From the NCBI RefSeq assembly GCF_001294535.1, contig NZ_LGIC01000077.1:1-64000 (forward strand): a DNA stretch of 64,000 bases, in the 5' to 3' direction. Position numbers and translations under genes: made by a program. The notes under the pieces were generated by a model. The model saw only the letters and a list, made by a program, of their open reading frames with translations. It searched no databases and had not been told where the DNA came from. The DNA is from Cypionkella psychrotolerans. GTDB taxonomy: Bacteria > Pseudomonadota > Alphaproteobacteria > Rhodobacterales > Rhodobacteraceae. Shown here piece after piece: positions 24,186 through 35,245 of the stretch; position 1 is the first letter of the stretch, and the number at the start of each line of letters is the position of its first letter.

Positions 24186-24220
24186 CTTCAGCCCGAAACG
24201 CATATTGGCGCTTGATTTGC

Positions 24221-24247
24221 GTTGATCGCTTCTAAGATGCGATCAAC
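24221..24247 (+). terminator. Possible terminator hairpin
   Basis: A perfect 9-bp stem (GTTGATCGC / GCGATCAAC) with a nine-base loop is followed by the T-rich TCGCTTTGTTTT. Position fits the end of the 89-residue frame. The DNA from 24248 to 24499 contains no other feature I can support. Confidence 0.5.
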
Positions 24248-24499
24248 TCGCTTTGTTTTGCTCAACCGCTTTGAGTGGCCTTCGGCAGAGCAGCTACCAC
24301 AGACATGGTCATTGGCTCTGATGGCTTCTGTATACAGGCTTTAGGAATTTTCATCGTGTCGATCATGTTTCGGATTTTTCTGCAAAAATTGCCGCTTTCC
24401 CGGGGTGGTATAGGCTTACGAATGCCGCGCTACCGCTCCGGGTCCTCCATCTCAATCCAACCCTTTAGAACAGATGACAATTTCGTCTGAGGAGGAATT

Positions 24500-25178
<679 letters not shown>

Positions 25179-25191
25179 CCGCCACAGATCG

Positions 25192-26748
25192 CTAAATAAG
25201 CTGATACTTCACGCTTCGCGCCAGCCAACAGCCCAGTATCACTCCACTTATGTCCTTATTGCCATCCCGCTGGATTGTCAGAGTCCAATCACCAGGCGCA
25301 GGCGCATCCATCGAACGGCGCGTAGCAACGGTCCACACATCGGGGCCAGCGGGTGCCATGCGCTCCATCCGTCCTCTGCCCAACATGCCGCTAAACTGCG
25401 CGTAAACGCCGCCACCACGCGCCACAATCTCCATTGAGGCATCCAATTCGGCCGAGTGGTATTTACCGGCAATCTCTGCGGCGTTGGCGCAGTCCAACAA
25501 AGCCAGAGGCACAAGCATGGCGTAGCTGTTGTCCTTTACTCGCGTGAGGGTCACACCGTCTTTTCCGCGTGACAGCACCACACCGGGTGCTCTCAAGGTG
25601 TCGTCCGCTGCCAAAGTTAGCCGTTCAGCGCCCCCGGCATGATAAAGATCGGCATAATCGCGGCCGCTTTGCAGACGGGTCAAAAGCCCGTTTGGGCCGA
25701 TCCACTGTCCATCCCAACCATCCGGCAACGCGGTGGCCTCTGGAATCTTATGTCCCATGGCGGCCCGCACTAAAGATTCCGCCGCACCATGCGCGTCTGC
25801 TTCGTGATTGAACATCACCACCACCGACAATCGCGCCGCCCGCGCATTCGTGCGGTGAGCACGAAAGCCCCGCAGCGCCCCGCCATGTCCGACGCAGTCC
25901 AATCCGGCGATCCTATCATGCGCGAGTCCATAACCATAAGAAGCTGGTTTGCCATCAGAAAACTGGGGTGGTTCTGACGCGCGCCGGTAAAGGCTGGCGG
26001 CGTCATCGCGTGTCGCATCAATCCATGCTTCATAGGCCAGCATATCCGACAGCGAGGATGAAATGCCCGCATCGCCGACCCAATAAATCGCATTCTCGGC
26101 CGGAAAAAACCCGGTCGCATCGCTGCCCTCATAGCCGACCACACCGTCTTCTGGGATACTGGTATCGGCCGTCAGCACGGTGGTCTTCATGTGCGCCGGA
26201 CCCCAAACATGCAACTTGTAAAGCTGCTCAAGCTCTTGGCCTGTTTGCGCTTCAATGATCTCTGACACGATACGAAAGTTACAATTACAGTAGGAATACT
26301 GCGTGCCTGGCGGAAAATGCCCCGTCTTCATCCGCGCGATCAATGGCAAGGCATCTTCGCGGCGAAACGGCTGTTCGGCAAAGGCGCCTTGCAAGACCGT
26401 GAGCGCCCAGTAATCGCGCAGACCTGATTGATTGTCGCAAAGTTGTTGCACCGTCGGCAGTTGCCCCATGAATTGCGGCAAAAACGCCGCTACCTGACTG
26501 TCGAAATCTGACGGCTTTTCCAGCGCGGCCAACAGCACCTGACAGGTGAACTGCTTTGTGATTGAGCAAATCGGCAACCTTGTGTCCGCGGTCATAGGTT
26601 GCGCAGTATCGACATTGGCATAGCCCCAGGCACGGGTGGCAATCACCTTGCCATCCAGCATAACGCCAGCCACGCCCCCAGGTCCAGGATACCGCTTAGG
26701 CAACGCATCAAGGGTCGCAGTTACCGCATCGAGGTCGATCTTTGTCAT
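25192..26748 (-). CDS. dap: D-stereospecific aminopeptidase (DAP), serine beta-lactamase/PBP fold
   Basis: A 518-residue class-C beta-lactamase-type hydrolase matching DAP of Brucella/Ochrobactrum, which removes N-terminal D-residues such as D-Ala from peptides and amides. Active-site triads fall at the DAP positions: Ser62-x-x-Lys65 (SITK), Tyr153-x-Asn155 (YCN) and His288-x-Gly (HGG). After the catalytic domain (about 1-330) come two beta-barrel domains with the final WTLTIQRDGNKDISG. No signal peptide, so it acts on imported peptides in the cytoplasm. It is the last gene of the Dpp-type transport operon on this strand. Confidence 0.85.
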   Translation of the reverse strand: MTKIDLDAVTATLDALPKRYPGPGGVAGVMLDGKVIATRAWGYANVDTAQPMTADTRLPICSITKQFTCQVLLAALEKPSDFDSQVAAFLPQFMGQLPTVQQLCDNQSGLRDYWALTVLQGAFAEQPFRREDALPLIARMKTGHFPPGTQYSYCNCNFRIVSEIIEAQTGQELEQLYKLHVWGPAHMKTTVLTADTSIPEDGVVGYEGSDATGFFPAENAIYWVGDAGISSSLSDMLAYEAWIDATRDDAASLYRRASEPPQFSDGKPASYGYGLAHDRIAGLDCVGHGGALRGFRAHRTNARAARLSVVVMFNHEADAHGAAESLVRAAMGHKIPEATALPDGWDGQWIGPNGLLTRLQSGRDYADLYHAGGAERLTLAADDTLRAPGVVLSRGKDGVTLTRVKDNSYAMLVPLALLDCANAAEIAGKYHSAELDASMEIVARGGGVYAQFSGMLGRGRMERMAPAGPDVWTVATRRSMDAPAPGDWTLTIQRDGNKDISGVILGCWLARSVKYQLI

Positions 26749-26810
26749 GTCGGATTACCTATTTGGAAATTGAAAATGCGGCGACCCCAACACAGGTCGC
26801 CGCCACAGGC

Positions 26811-28325
26811 TCAGTAGTTTTTTGTGGTTTGTTCCAGCCAGAACCGGCCCAACGGATTCTGGCCGAAATTTTCAACCCCCTTACGGGTGACGCTGATGAA
26901 CGGGCTGTAATAAAGGTCAATCCAATGCACATCGGATTTGGCCTGTTTCTGGATCTCGGCATATAGTACTGCACGTTTGGTTGGGTCCATTTCCAACCGT
27001 GCGGCCGCCACCATGTCCTTAACTACATCGTTTTTGTAGTTGGTCATGTAGTTGTTGTTGACGTCGTGACCCAAAACGAAGGTGGTCTTTTGGTCAGGGT
27101 CCAAAATGTCATTGGTCCAGTAATTGACGCCCATATCATAATCACCGCTGATCAACATGTCCCAAGTCTGGCTCGGATCGACCTTTTGCAGCGTCACAGT
27201 GATGCCCACAGCCGCGAGTTGCTGCTGCACCAAAATCGCAATCTGCTCGGCGGTTTGGTCACCAGCATCGACCAGATATGTAAGCGACAAAGGCCCGACA
27301 TTCGCCTCTGCCAGCAGCGCCTTGGCCTTCTCGGGATCGAACCCACGCGCGCCATTGTCGTCACTGTGATACAGCGCGCCTTTAGGGATATAGGAATTTG
27401 CAATCTCACCGAGATTAAAGGTCACGGCCTCAACGATGGCCTTCTTGTCAATCGCATAATCAATCGCCTCGCGAACCTTTGCGTTATCGAGGCCGGGGTG
27501 ACTGTGATTCAAAAGCAAATGGTCCTCGCGGGTGGAGGGATCCGCCACGACACTGAGGTTTGCATCCATCTTCAACTCGTCAACCCGCGAGAACGGAACA
27601 TAGATAGCGGCGTCCAACTCGCCCGCCTGCACGGCCAGCATTCGGGTGTTATCATCGGGGATTGAGCGCCATTCCACCCCATCAAGACTAACCTTGTCAG
27701 CATCCCAATAGTTTGGATTTTTCTTTAGGATCACTCGGTCACCGCGCCGCCATTCGTCAACCATAAAGGCGCCCGAACCAACCGGCATTTCTGCAAATGC
27801 CTCTTCGCCCATTGCCTCCATTGCGGCCTTCGACACAATCGACGCCCCTGGCATCGCCAGTGTTGACAAGAATGGCGCCGAAGGCCCGCTGAGTGTGATC
27901 ACCAGCGTGTTGGCGTCAGGCGTCTGCATGTCCTTGATGATTTTGTAGCTGTCCGACCACAGCGAAAGTTCGTTGTCGCGGATGCGGGTCAGGGAATAGG
28001 CAACATCGGCTGCCGTCAAATCTGTCCCGTCCGAGAATTTGGCAGGCCGCAGGAGAAACGTGTAGGTCAAGCCATCAGGCGAAATATCCCAGCTTTTGGC
28101 AATGCCAGGCACAAGTGCCTCGCCCTTATTATCAACCCGCACCAAAACATCAAAGACATTGGAAAGCACCCAGAAATCAATGTTCTGCGCTGTGGCGATG
28201 GGATCAAAGGTGGTGCCATCCTCGCGGCGGCCAATCGTCAGCACGCCCTGCGCTTCGGCGTAAGCAACCGCCGTTGTTGATAACGCAAGGCCCAAAAGCG
28301 CGGCCTTTGTCCAGTTTCTAATCAT
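26811..28325 (-). CDS. Dipeptide/oligopeptide ABC substrate-binding protein
   Basis: Family 5 solute-binding protein (SBP_bac_5) of 504 residues with a signal peptide cleaved near VAYAEA. Typical segments include the ATSYSLTRI-like DVAYSLTRIRDNE stretch, GSGAFMVDEW and the conserved REAIDYAIDKKAIVEA. It delivers peptides to the permease pair encoded upstream. Start overlaps the ATPase stop (ATGA). Located between the transporter ATPase and DAP, which suggests D-residue peptides as ligand. Confidence 0.9.
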   Translation of the reverse strand: MIRNWTKAALLGLALSTTAVAYAEAQGVLTIGRREDGTTFDPIATAQNIDFWVLSNVFDVLVRVDNKGEALVPGIAKSWDISPDGLTYTFLLRPAKFSDGTDLTAADVAYSLTRIRDNELSLWSDSYKIIKDMQTPDANTLVITLSGPSAPFLSTLAMPGASIVSKAAMEAMGEEAFAEMPVGSGAFMVDEWRRGDRVILKKNPNYWDADKVSLDGVEWRSIPDDNTRMLAVQAGELDAAIYVPFSRVDELKMDANLSVVADPSTREDHLLLNHSHPGLDNAKVREAIDYAIDKKAIVEAVTFNLGEIANSYIPKGALYHSDDNGARGFDPEKAKALLAEANVGPLSLTYLVDAGDQTAEQIAILVQQQLAAVGITVTLQKVDPSQTWDMLISGDYDMGVNYWTNDILDPDQKTTFVLGHDVNNNYMTNYKNDVVKDMVAAARLEMDPTKRAVLYAEIQKQAKSDVHWIDLYYSPFISVTRKGVENFGQNPLGRFWLEQTTKNY

Positions 28326-29977
28326 AGTGTAAGCTCCGGTTGGTTAAGGGCAGGGGTGCCGCCGTTGATGGGGCGATCTGGGTCTATATCGGGGATCGCC
28401 GCAATCAAGGCGGCGGTATAGGCAGTTTTCGGATGATCAAAGACCTGTTGCGACGTGCCATCTTCGACAACCTCACCGTAGTGCATCACCACCACCCGTT
28501 CGCAAAGATTGCGCACAATCGCCAAATCATGCGCGATAAAGATCAGCGTTAGCCCACTGTGGGCCGTCAGTTGGCGAAACAGATCTACGATTTGGGCCTG
28601 AATCGTCACGTCCAGTGCCGCCACACATTCATCTGCGATGATGACGCGCGGATTGACTGCCAGCGCGCGCGCAATCCCTGCACGTTGACATTGCCCACCT
28701 GACAGGCTGCGCGGCCGACGGGTGGCGAAGCTTCGATCCAGCCCAACCATCTCCAACAGTTCGGCAACGCGCGGTTGAATTTTGGCTTCCGGAGTCTCGC
28801 CTTGGCTGCGCAGCACCTCTGCCAGCGTCTCACCCACGGTCATGCGCGGGTTGAGCGAGTTGAAAGGATCTTGAAACACCATCGCGGCGTCAGAGCGTAA
28901 ACGCCGCAAAGTTGCAGTCCGATCTTGCGTCAAATCCAGGCCATCAAAGACAACTTTCCCTGATGAAATCGGCGTTAACCCCAACATTGCGCGGGCCAGT
29001 GTGCTTTTGCCAGAGCCGGATTCGCCCACTATCCCCACTGTTTCTCCCGGCCAGATGCGCAAGGAAACCGCCTTAACCGCCCTCAATTCTTTTCCCTTGC
29101 GCAACAAACCGCCGCCTTGGGCAAAGCGCACCTCCAGATCGCGCAGCTCAAACACAGGTTGATGCGCGCGGTCCGGCGGCAGGTGTTCACCCGCAGTTGT
29201 CACCGACGGGTGCGCGGCAATCAGCGCTTGGGTATAGGGATGCTGAGGTGCGGCCAGCAATGCGCGTTTTTCGCCCTGCTCTACCACGTGGCCATCGCGC
29301 ATCACCGCGATACGGTCACAGGTCTGGGCCACCACGCCCAGGTCATGGGTGATCAATACGATCGACAAGCCGCGGCTGTCACGCAGATCCATGAGCAGTC
29401 GCAGAATTTGGGCCTGAATGGTCACGTCTAACGCCGTGGTCGGCTCATCCGCGATCAGAATTTCTGGGTCACAAGCTAGCGCCACCGCGATCATCGCCCG
29501 TTGTCTCATCCCGCCCGAGAACTGATGCGCATGACTGTCATAGGCTCGTTCTGGATCGGGAAACCCCACCTGCGTCAGCAGACCAATTGCCTCGGCCTTG
29601 GCTGCCGCAACGCCTAGACCCTTGTGGTGGATCAGCCCCTCACTGATTTGCCCACCAATCCGCATGACTGGATCCAGATGACTGGTCGGGTTCTGAAAAA
29701 TCATCCCAATCCGCCGACCGCGCACCGTTTGCATCTGCGCCAGATCTAAAACCTGTCCCTCGATCATCACTGAGCCATGCGTGACTTGCAATTGGCGTGA
29801 CGGCAGCAACCCCATCACCGCGCGGCAGAGCAAACTCTTGCCCGAACCACTTTCGCCCACCAGCCCCAAAATCTCGCCCTTGTTCAGCGAAACTGAAATA
29901 TCATCCAGCAAAATCCGCGCCTCATCGTCCCCCCGGAAGACCACCGACAGGCCATCAATCTGCAGATGCGGGATCAT
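28322..29977 (-). CDS. Peptide ABC transporter ATPase, DppD-DppF fusion
   Basis: A 551-residue protein with two complete ABC ATPase domains in one chain. Each has Walker A (GESGSGKS twice), signature (FSGGMRQRAMIAVALA and LSGGQCQRAGIARALA) and Walker B ([12 protein letters not shown] and VIIADECVAALD). The second Walker B has Cys in place of Pro, which is mild. Dpp systems usually use two separate proteins; fused forms are known. Starts in overlap with the permease stop and ends in overlap with the binding-protein start. Confidence 0.92.
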   Translation of the reverse strand: MIPHLQIDGLSVVFRGDDEARILLDDISVSLNKGEILGLVGESGSGKSLLCRAVMGLLPSRQLQVTHGSVMIEGQVLDLAQMQTVRGRRIGMIFQNPTSHLDPVMRIGGQISEGLIHHKGLGVAAAKAEAIGLLTQVGFPDPERAYDSHAHQFSGGMRQRAMIAVALACDPEILIADEPTTALDVTIQAQILRLLMDLRDSRGLSIVLITHDLGVVAQTCDRIAVMRDGHVVEQGEKRALLAAPQHPYTQALIAAHPSVTTAGEHLPPDRAHQPVFELRDLEVRFAQGGGLLRKGKELRAVKAVSLRIWPGETVGIVGESGSGKSTLARAMLGLTPISSGKVVFDGLDLTQDRTATLRRLRSDAAMVFQDPFNSLNPRMTVGETLAEVLRSQGETPEAKIQPRVAELLEMVGLDRSFATRRPRSLSGGQCQRAGIARALAVNPRVIIADECVAALDVTIQAQIVDLFRQLTAHSGLTLIFIAHDLAIVRNLCERVVVMHYGEVVEDGTSQQVFDHPKTAYTAALIAAIPDIDPDRPINGGTPALNQPELTL

Positions 29978-30825
29978 TCACGCACCCCCATGAGGTCGGC
30001 AAGTGCATCCCCCGTCAATGAAAAGCCAAAGGCCAAAACTACAATGGCAAGGCCCGGAAACAACGTGATCCACCACGCTTGCGTCATAAATCCCTGCGCC
30101 TCCGCGACCATCACCCCCCACTCGGCCAGCGGCGGTTGCACGCCCAAGCCAAGATAGCTGATGGACGCACCGCTCAGCAGAACCAGCACGGCATCCGACA
30201 TGACAAAGACCAGCGACCCAGCCAGCGCATTCGGCAAAAGATGGCGAAACATGATCCTTGTGCGCGAAAACCCAAGGCTTGCTGCCGCCACGGCAAAATC
30301 CTGTGTCTTTAGAACCAAAATTTGCGCGCGTATCAGCCGTGCATAGCTGACCCATCCCACCAGTGCCATCGCGATGTAGAAACTGCTGAGGCCCGGTCCC
30401 AGAATAGAGATGATCGACAACATCAACACCAGAAATGGAAAGGCCAAAACCACATCAATGATCCGCATAAACATCACATCGACCCAGCCACCAAAAAAAC
30501 CCGCCAAGGTGCCGACGACCGTGCCGATCAGGAACGGAAATACGACACCGATCACCGCCATCTGCAAGTCGATCCGCGCGCCCCAGACCACCCGCGACAG
30601 CACATCACGGCCAAAGTTGTCAGTGCCAAACGGATGCGCCGGCGACGGCGCCATCAAGCGGGCAGTGCCATCTTGAAAGATCGGATCATAGGGTGCGGCA
30701 TAGGGTGCCATAAACGCAAGGATCACAAAAGCCGCAAGGATGCCCACGCCCGCCACGAGCATTCTGCGCCGCCCAAACCGCGCGCCCCACCGCCGCACGA
30801 AGACAGTATTTGCTGGCACACTCAA
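29974..30825 (-). CDS. Peptide ABC transporter permease (DppC type)
   Basis: Binding-protein-dependent permease of 283 residues with about six helices, the N-terminal OppC extension and the PLGTDNFGRDV-like segment (HPFGTDNFGRDVLSRVVWG). The coupling loop appears as AAASLGFSRTRIMFRHLLPN. The start is TTG overlapping the upstream stop, with a GTG two codons later as an alternative. Confidence 0.9.
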   Translation of the reverse strand: MSVPANTVFVRRWGARFGRRRMLVAGVGILAAFVILAFMAPYAAPYDPIFQDGTARLMAPSPAHPFGTDNFGRDVLSRVVWGARIDLQMAVIGVVFPFLIGTVVGTLAGFFGGWVDVMFMRIIDVVLAFPFLVLMLSIISILGPGLSSFYIAMALVGWVSYARLIRAQILVLKTQDFAVAAASLGFSRTRIMFRHLLPNALAGSLVFVMSDAVLVLLSGASISYLGLGVQPPLAEWGVMVAEAQGFMTQAWWITLFPGLAIVVLAFGFSLTGDALADLMGVRE

Positions 30826-31760
30826 AGCTCAATCCTTGGGTCCAGCGCCACTGTGATGATATCAGCGACAAAATTGATCAACACTGTGGCGACGGCGAAT
30901 GTAAGCGCCACGCCTTGCACCACCATATAATCGCGACTGAAAATCCCACGCACCATAAGCTGGCCCAAACCTGGAAGCGCGAAGACGCTTTCCACCACCA
31001 CGGTGCCGCCAATCAACCAGCCGATGTTAATCGCCAAAAGGTTAATCGTGGGCACCAACGCATTGGGCACCACATGCCGCCAAAACACAATGTTTTCGGA
31101 CATGCCTCGCGCCCGCGCGGCTGTGGCGATATCAGATTGCAGCCCTGCTACCATTCCCGCACGTAACGAGCGCGTCAGAACTGCCGACAGCGACAGCGCA
31201 ATAGTCAACCCCGGCAACACCAGATGCGTCAGCTTATCGAACAACGTCTCGCCGTAACCCGACACTGGCAACCAATCCAGCTTGACGGAAAACAGGATGA
31301 TCAGCATCGCCCCCAACCAAAACGACGGAAACCCTATGCCTGCCGTGGACAGCACACGCACAGTATGATCGGCGACTGTGCCCTGCCGCCGCGCCGAAAT
31401 CGCTGCAAAAGGCACCGCGATCAGCAGCGCCAGCACAACACCCGCCAGCACCAATGCGAGGGTCGGCTCCACCCGCGTTGCGATCAACCGCAGCACGTCA
31501 ATCTTATAGAGCGTTGATTTGCCCATCTCGCCCGCGCCAAGATTCTTTAAAAAGTACAAATATTGCGTCCACATCGGTTCGTCCAAGCCATACTGGGCAC
31601 GGATATTGGCGATCGCAGTGGGCGTCGCCCGTGTGCCCAGCAATATTCGCGCAGGATCGCCTGGGATTAGTCGAACCAGCACAAAAGTCACCACTGAGAT
31701 TCCAAACAAAACCGGCAGAAACTGCAGCGGCCGGAACAAGACAAAGCGATAGCGGTGCAT
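30822..31760 (-). CDS. Peptide ABC transporter permease (DppB type)
   Basis: First gene of the leftward importer operon. The protein has six helices, a start typical for DppB (FRPLQFLPVLFGISVVTFVL) and IPGDPARILLG, plus the coupling loop ARARGMSENIVFWRHVVPNA. I start it at the ATG at 31760; an upstream frame to 31802 adds non-conserved residues. The promoter should lie in the gap 31761-32048, where I see no clear operator. Confidence 0.9.
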   Translation of the reverse strand: MHRYRFVLFRPLQFLPVLFGISVVTFVLVRLIPGDPARILLGTRATPTAIANIRAQYGLDEPMWTQYLYFLKNLGAGEMGKSTLYKIDVLRLIATRVEPTLALVLAGVVLALLIAVPFAAISARRQGTVADHTVRVLSTAGIGFPSFWLGAMLIILFSVKLDWLPVSGYGETLFDKLTHLVLPGLTIALSLSAVLTRSLRAGMVAGLQSDIATAARARGMSENIVFWRHVVPNALVPTINLLAINIGWLIGGTVVVESVFALPGLGQLMVRGIFSRDYMVVQGVALTFAVATVLINFVADIITVALDPRIEL

Positions 31761-32048
31761 GGTCCTCGACCCTTCTGGCCATAAATGTTTGCAAAAAAGC
31801 AAACTCTCTCTGCGCTACACTATTCAAGCCAGTGAGTTTCCAGCAAGTGTGACGTGCAGCATTTTAGCAACGTATCGGCATTCCCCCTTGCAGGACCGGC
31901 TCAGTTGACAAAAAGCCGATCAACGATCTACCTGTTCCATCCCGGCACATTGCATCGACCCTCGCCGTCTGCCACTGTTCATCGCAAGGTCTGCGCTTCG
32001 TGATCTGATCGCCGGGTTGCATTCTGATGCCAACGGGGTGCAGGCGGC

Positions 32049-32995
32049 ATGATGATCTCACTGCACAAGAACGCGACCACGACGCCGGGCATCCGTCAGC
32101 GGCTGTCTGGGAGCGATGAACCTGCATCGGTCCTGGCGCTGCGCTATGGGGTTAGCGAGGAGACTGCGCGCAAGTGGAAGCGGCGCGACAGCGTTCAGGA
32201 CCTGTCCGCCACTCCGCACACTCTCCAAACGACCCTGACGCCCGCCCAGGAGGCCGTGGTTGTCGAATTGCGCCGCCTGCTGCTGCTGCCGCTCGACGAT
32301 CTTCTGGCGGTAACACGGGAGTTTCTGAACCCTGATGTGTCGCGGTCTGGCCTGGATCGCTGCTTGCGGCGGCACGGCGTGAGCAATCTCAAGGAGTTGT
32401 TGCCCAAGACCAGCCCCGAGCCGCGCAAAAGCTTCAAGACCTATGAGCCCGGCTTTCTGCATGTCGATGTGAAATATCTGCCGCAGATGGCGGACGAAAC
32501 CACCCGGCGCTATCTGTTCGTGGCCATCGACAGGGCGACACGCTGGGTGTTCGTGCGCATCCTGCCCGCCAAGACCGCAGCCAATGCCCGCCGGTTCCTA
32601 CGCGATTTGCACCGGTCCTGCCCGAATAAGATCGCCAAGATATTGACGATAACGGAAAAGAGTTCACCGATCGGCTCTTTGCTTCCCGGGCACGCGCCGC
32701 CTCGGGGGAGCATGAGTTCGACCAGCTCTGCGCCGAGCTTGGTATCGAACCTCGGCTGACCCCGCCGAAATCGCCCCAGACCAACGGCATGGTCGAACGC
32801 TTCAACGGACGCATCGCCGATGCGCTAAAAACCAACCGCTTCGACAGTGCCCTCGACCTGAGCAGACCTCATGCGATACGTCGCACTCTACAACACCCAG
32901 TTGCCGCAGTCAGTCCTTGGGATCCGAACGCCGATGCAGGCCATGAAGGACTGGCACAAGTCCTACCCCCACGACTTCGTAAATCACCGGGTAAC
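32049..32995 (+). pseudogene. IS481-family transposase, two frameshifts
   Basis: The N-terminal helix-turn-helix (ALRYGVSEETARKWKRRDS) and the DDE core are spread over three frame segments: frame 1 to about 32650 with the first Asp in FLHVDVKYLPQ, then a one-base loss before DNGKEFTDRLF (second Asp) and SPQTNGMVERFNGR (Glu), then a second shift near 32865 before RYVALYNTQLPQSVLG. Both shifts are needed for a full match. The 3' end abuts the C terminus of the DUF1611 relic. I could not define the terminal repeats. Confidence 0.85.
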
Positions 32996-33012
32996 CTTCC
33001 GGGACGCGACAG

Positions 33013-33912
33013 CTACCCGCCGTCGAAACGCACTGGATAGCAAGCAGGCAGATCCTGGGCACCTGCGGCTTCGGCCAATATAGTACGCGCCTGATCTTCG
33101 GATTGGCGGGCCGTATTGATGCAGATCCCCATGCAACGAATCGTAGGCGAGACCTTGCGGCCAAGGAGCGTCGCCGGCTCGATAATTTCGGCGATGCTGC
33201 TGGCTTGGGGGCCCGGAAAACCCAACAGATCCGTTCTGCCCGCTTCATGCCAGACCACAAAGGTACCAGGCTGAACACCGTGCAACAATCCCCGTGAGAC
33301 ACCGGCATAGGCTGGATGGACCAGCGATCATTGGTCTCCAACGATGTCCCAATGGTCGTCGCTGGCGGATGGGGTCAGCGCTTTAACTGCGCCGGCAAGG
33401 AAGTGTGATACAATGACATCAACGACGATCCCGTGGCCGTCAATCAGCACACCGGTTTGACCTGTGGCGCGGAAGGTCGCAGGAATGCCGCGCCTGACCA
33501 GCTCGCGATGAATAGGGAGGGCTGAATACTTCTTGCCCACTGCACAATCCGTGCCCACCAACAACACCCGATGACCAGATCTTGGAAGACCTGTTGCCAC
33601 GGGGAACGAGCCATCGAAAAATCGCACGTCATGCAGATTTTATCCGGTGCCGTTGGCCACATCGGCCAATTCGGAAAGGCTGCGCAGCGGCACATGCAAT
33701 CCCGACGCGACGTCCAGCCCTTCCTCCATCGCCTCTGCAGTTCGCGCCACCCAATGTGCGGGAATTTGCCCGCCCTGAGGCGATGTGCCGATCCCCAACG
33801 TCTTTGCCCCTGATGCTGCAGCCTTTTTGAGGTCCATATCCGGCAGGCCCAGATCTGCGGTAAAGCCCGGCTTTCGCAACTGTGCAAGGCAGCGTTCAGG
33901 CCCCAGAAAGCT
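33013..33912 (-). pseudogene. DUF1611 (DgcN-like) protein relic with two nonsense codons
   Basis: A single continuous frame shows the DUF1611 fold: FTADLGLPDMDLKKA, a PAHWVARTAEAMEEGLDVASG stretch in two parts, GHRVLLVGTDCAVGKKYSAL (P-loop-like), FRATGQTGVLI and GLLHGVQPGTFVVWHEAGRT. It is interrupted by TAA at 33640 and TGA at 33328. About 45 N-terminal residues are missing and the tail runs into the IS481 relic. Intact DgcN works with DgcA in D-amino-acid or peptide metabolism, so this is a lost part of the D-amino-acid theme of the region. Confidence 0.8.
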
Positions 33913-33994
33913 AGGCCTGCTAGGGTTTGGTCATTTCTGCCATGGCTGTGTCGCCCAAATAGAGCAGATAGGCGGCGCGAATGGGGCTACCACC

Positions 33995-34154
33995 GCGGAG
34001 TCGCGTCGAAACCAAAATGCACTGCGTGAAACTGCTGGGCCAGCACCTCATGGCGCGGGACTTCGACCGTCAGGTGGCGGAGTTCCAGGTTCGTGTTGCC
34101 GTGCTGAACGGCTACACCACGCTCGGCATCCCAGTCACAAAGGTCGTGGGATAA
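33995..34154 (+). pseudogene. IS5-family transposase C-terminal relic
   Basis: About 50 residues ending KLLGQHLMARDFDRQVAEFQ, VRVAVLNGYTTLGIP and VTKVVG, the usual C terminus of an IS5-type transposase, with stop at 34152-34154. Nothing else of the element remains. The rest of 33913-34203 shows no gene. Confidence 0.65.
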
Positions 34155-34475
34155 GTCTGTCTGGAGATAGGGGAAGTCCGGCCGTCAACCGATTTGTGCA
34201 TGTATGGATGCCCCCGTTCGTGCAAGTGGTTTTTTGAACGGCGTGAGCGCGTGATCGGGTGCGGTCATGTATCAGGCCTCATGTTGCGGCGATTGACACA
34301 GCCGCGGGCCGGTATGACGATGCGCGGATCAGAAGCAGATCAACAGACCGAGCTCGTTAGCTCCAGCACAAATACTGCTTTCTCTGACCCGGACCTTGTC
34401 GATCCTTTGCCCTTACTGTTCAGTGACCTACTCACACTCCCGACGTGCCGGGGCGGAATGGAAAGCGCAGTGCGC

Positions 34476-35240
34476 CTATACCATTGTCGCCGCCGGGTTC
34501 CGGTAATCTTCTTGTTTCGTCATCATAGCCCAAAGGCCACAGGCCATTTTGTTGGCAAGTGCAATCGCTACGACCATGCGAGGCTTTCGAGCCCGCATGC
34601 GCGTCAGCCAGCCATTGTTCGGGGTGCCAAACCGCTCGACTGCCTGCAGAACGGCCATGGCGCCCGAGACCAAGAGCGTGCGGATGTCACGCTGCCCCAT
34701 CTTCGACGTCTTGCCCATCCGGGCTTTACCGCCCGTCGAGTGCTGTTTTGGCACAAGCCCAAGCCAGGCCGCAAAGTCGCGCCGGCGCCGGAAGGTCGCC
34801 AGATCAGGTGCGAATGTCTCGATCGCAAGCGCCGTGATCGGTCTCACGCCCGGCATGGTTTGGAACCGCCTCGCCACATCGGCCTCTTTGGCAGCAGCCC
34901 TCATCTTCTGGTCAAGCTCCGCAGCCCTGGCATTCAGCCCTTCAATCTGTGCCAGATACATCTGACCCAGGTCCCGGACACCCCCAGGAAAAGCGGTGTT
35001 GCTGTCTTCAATCGCATCAGCCAAGCGCTTGAGCTGAGCTGTCCCCGTCGCCGCTACCAATCCGTGCTCAGCCAAGTGCCCGCGCAGAGCATTGATCAAC
35101 TGTGTGCGCTGGCCGACGAACATCTGCCGCGTGCGAAATAGCATGGCGCGCGCCTGTTGGTCTTCCGTCTTCACCGCGACAAACCGCATGGTCGGGCGCA
35201 ACGCCGCTTCGACAATGGCCTCAGCGTCCGCGGCGTCATT
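34476..35240 (-). pseudogene. IS110-family transposase B, C-terminal part
   Basis: About 255 residues from NDAADAEAIVEAALR to the stop, containing the DEDD domain's last two Asp, a coiled-coil middle, and the C-terminal transposase domain with MPGVRPITALAIETFAP and DFAAWLGLVPKQHSTGGK. The first Asp and the Glu of the DEDD site were on the part separated by element A. Related but clearly distinct from the A transposase. Confidence 0.85.
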
Positions 35241-35245
35241 CTTCT

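Noticed and set aside
31803-32048. Terminal inverted repeats for the IS481 relic
   Set aside because: No pair of ends with convincing complementarity was found on either side of 32049-32995.
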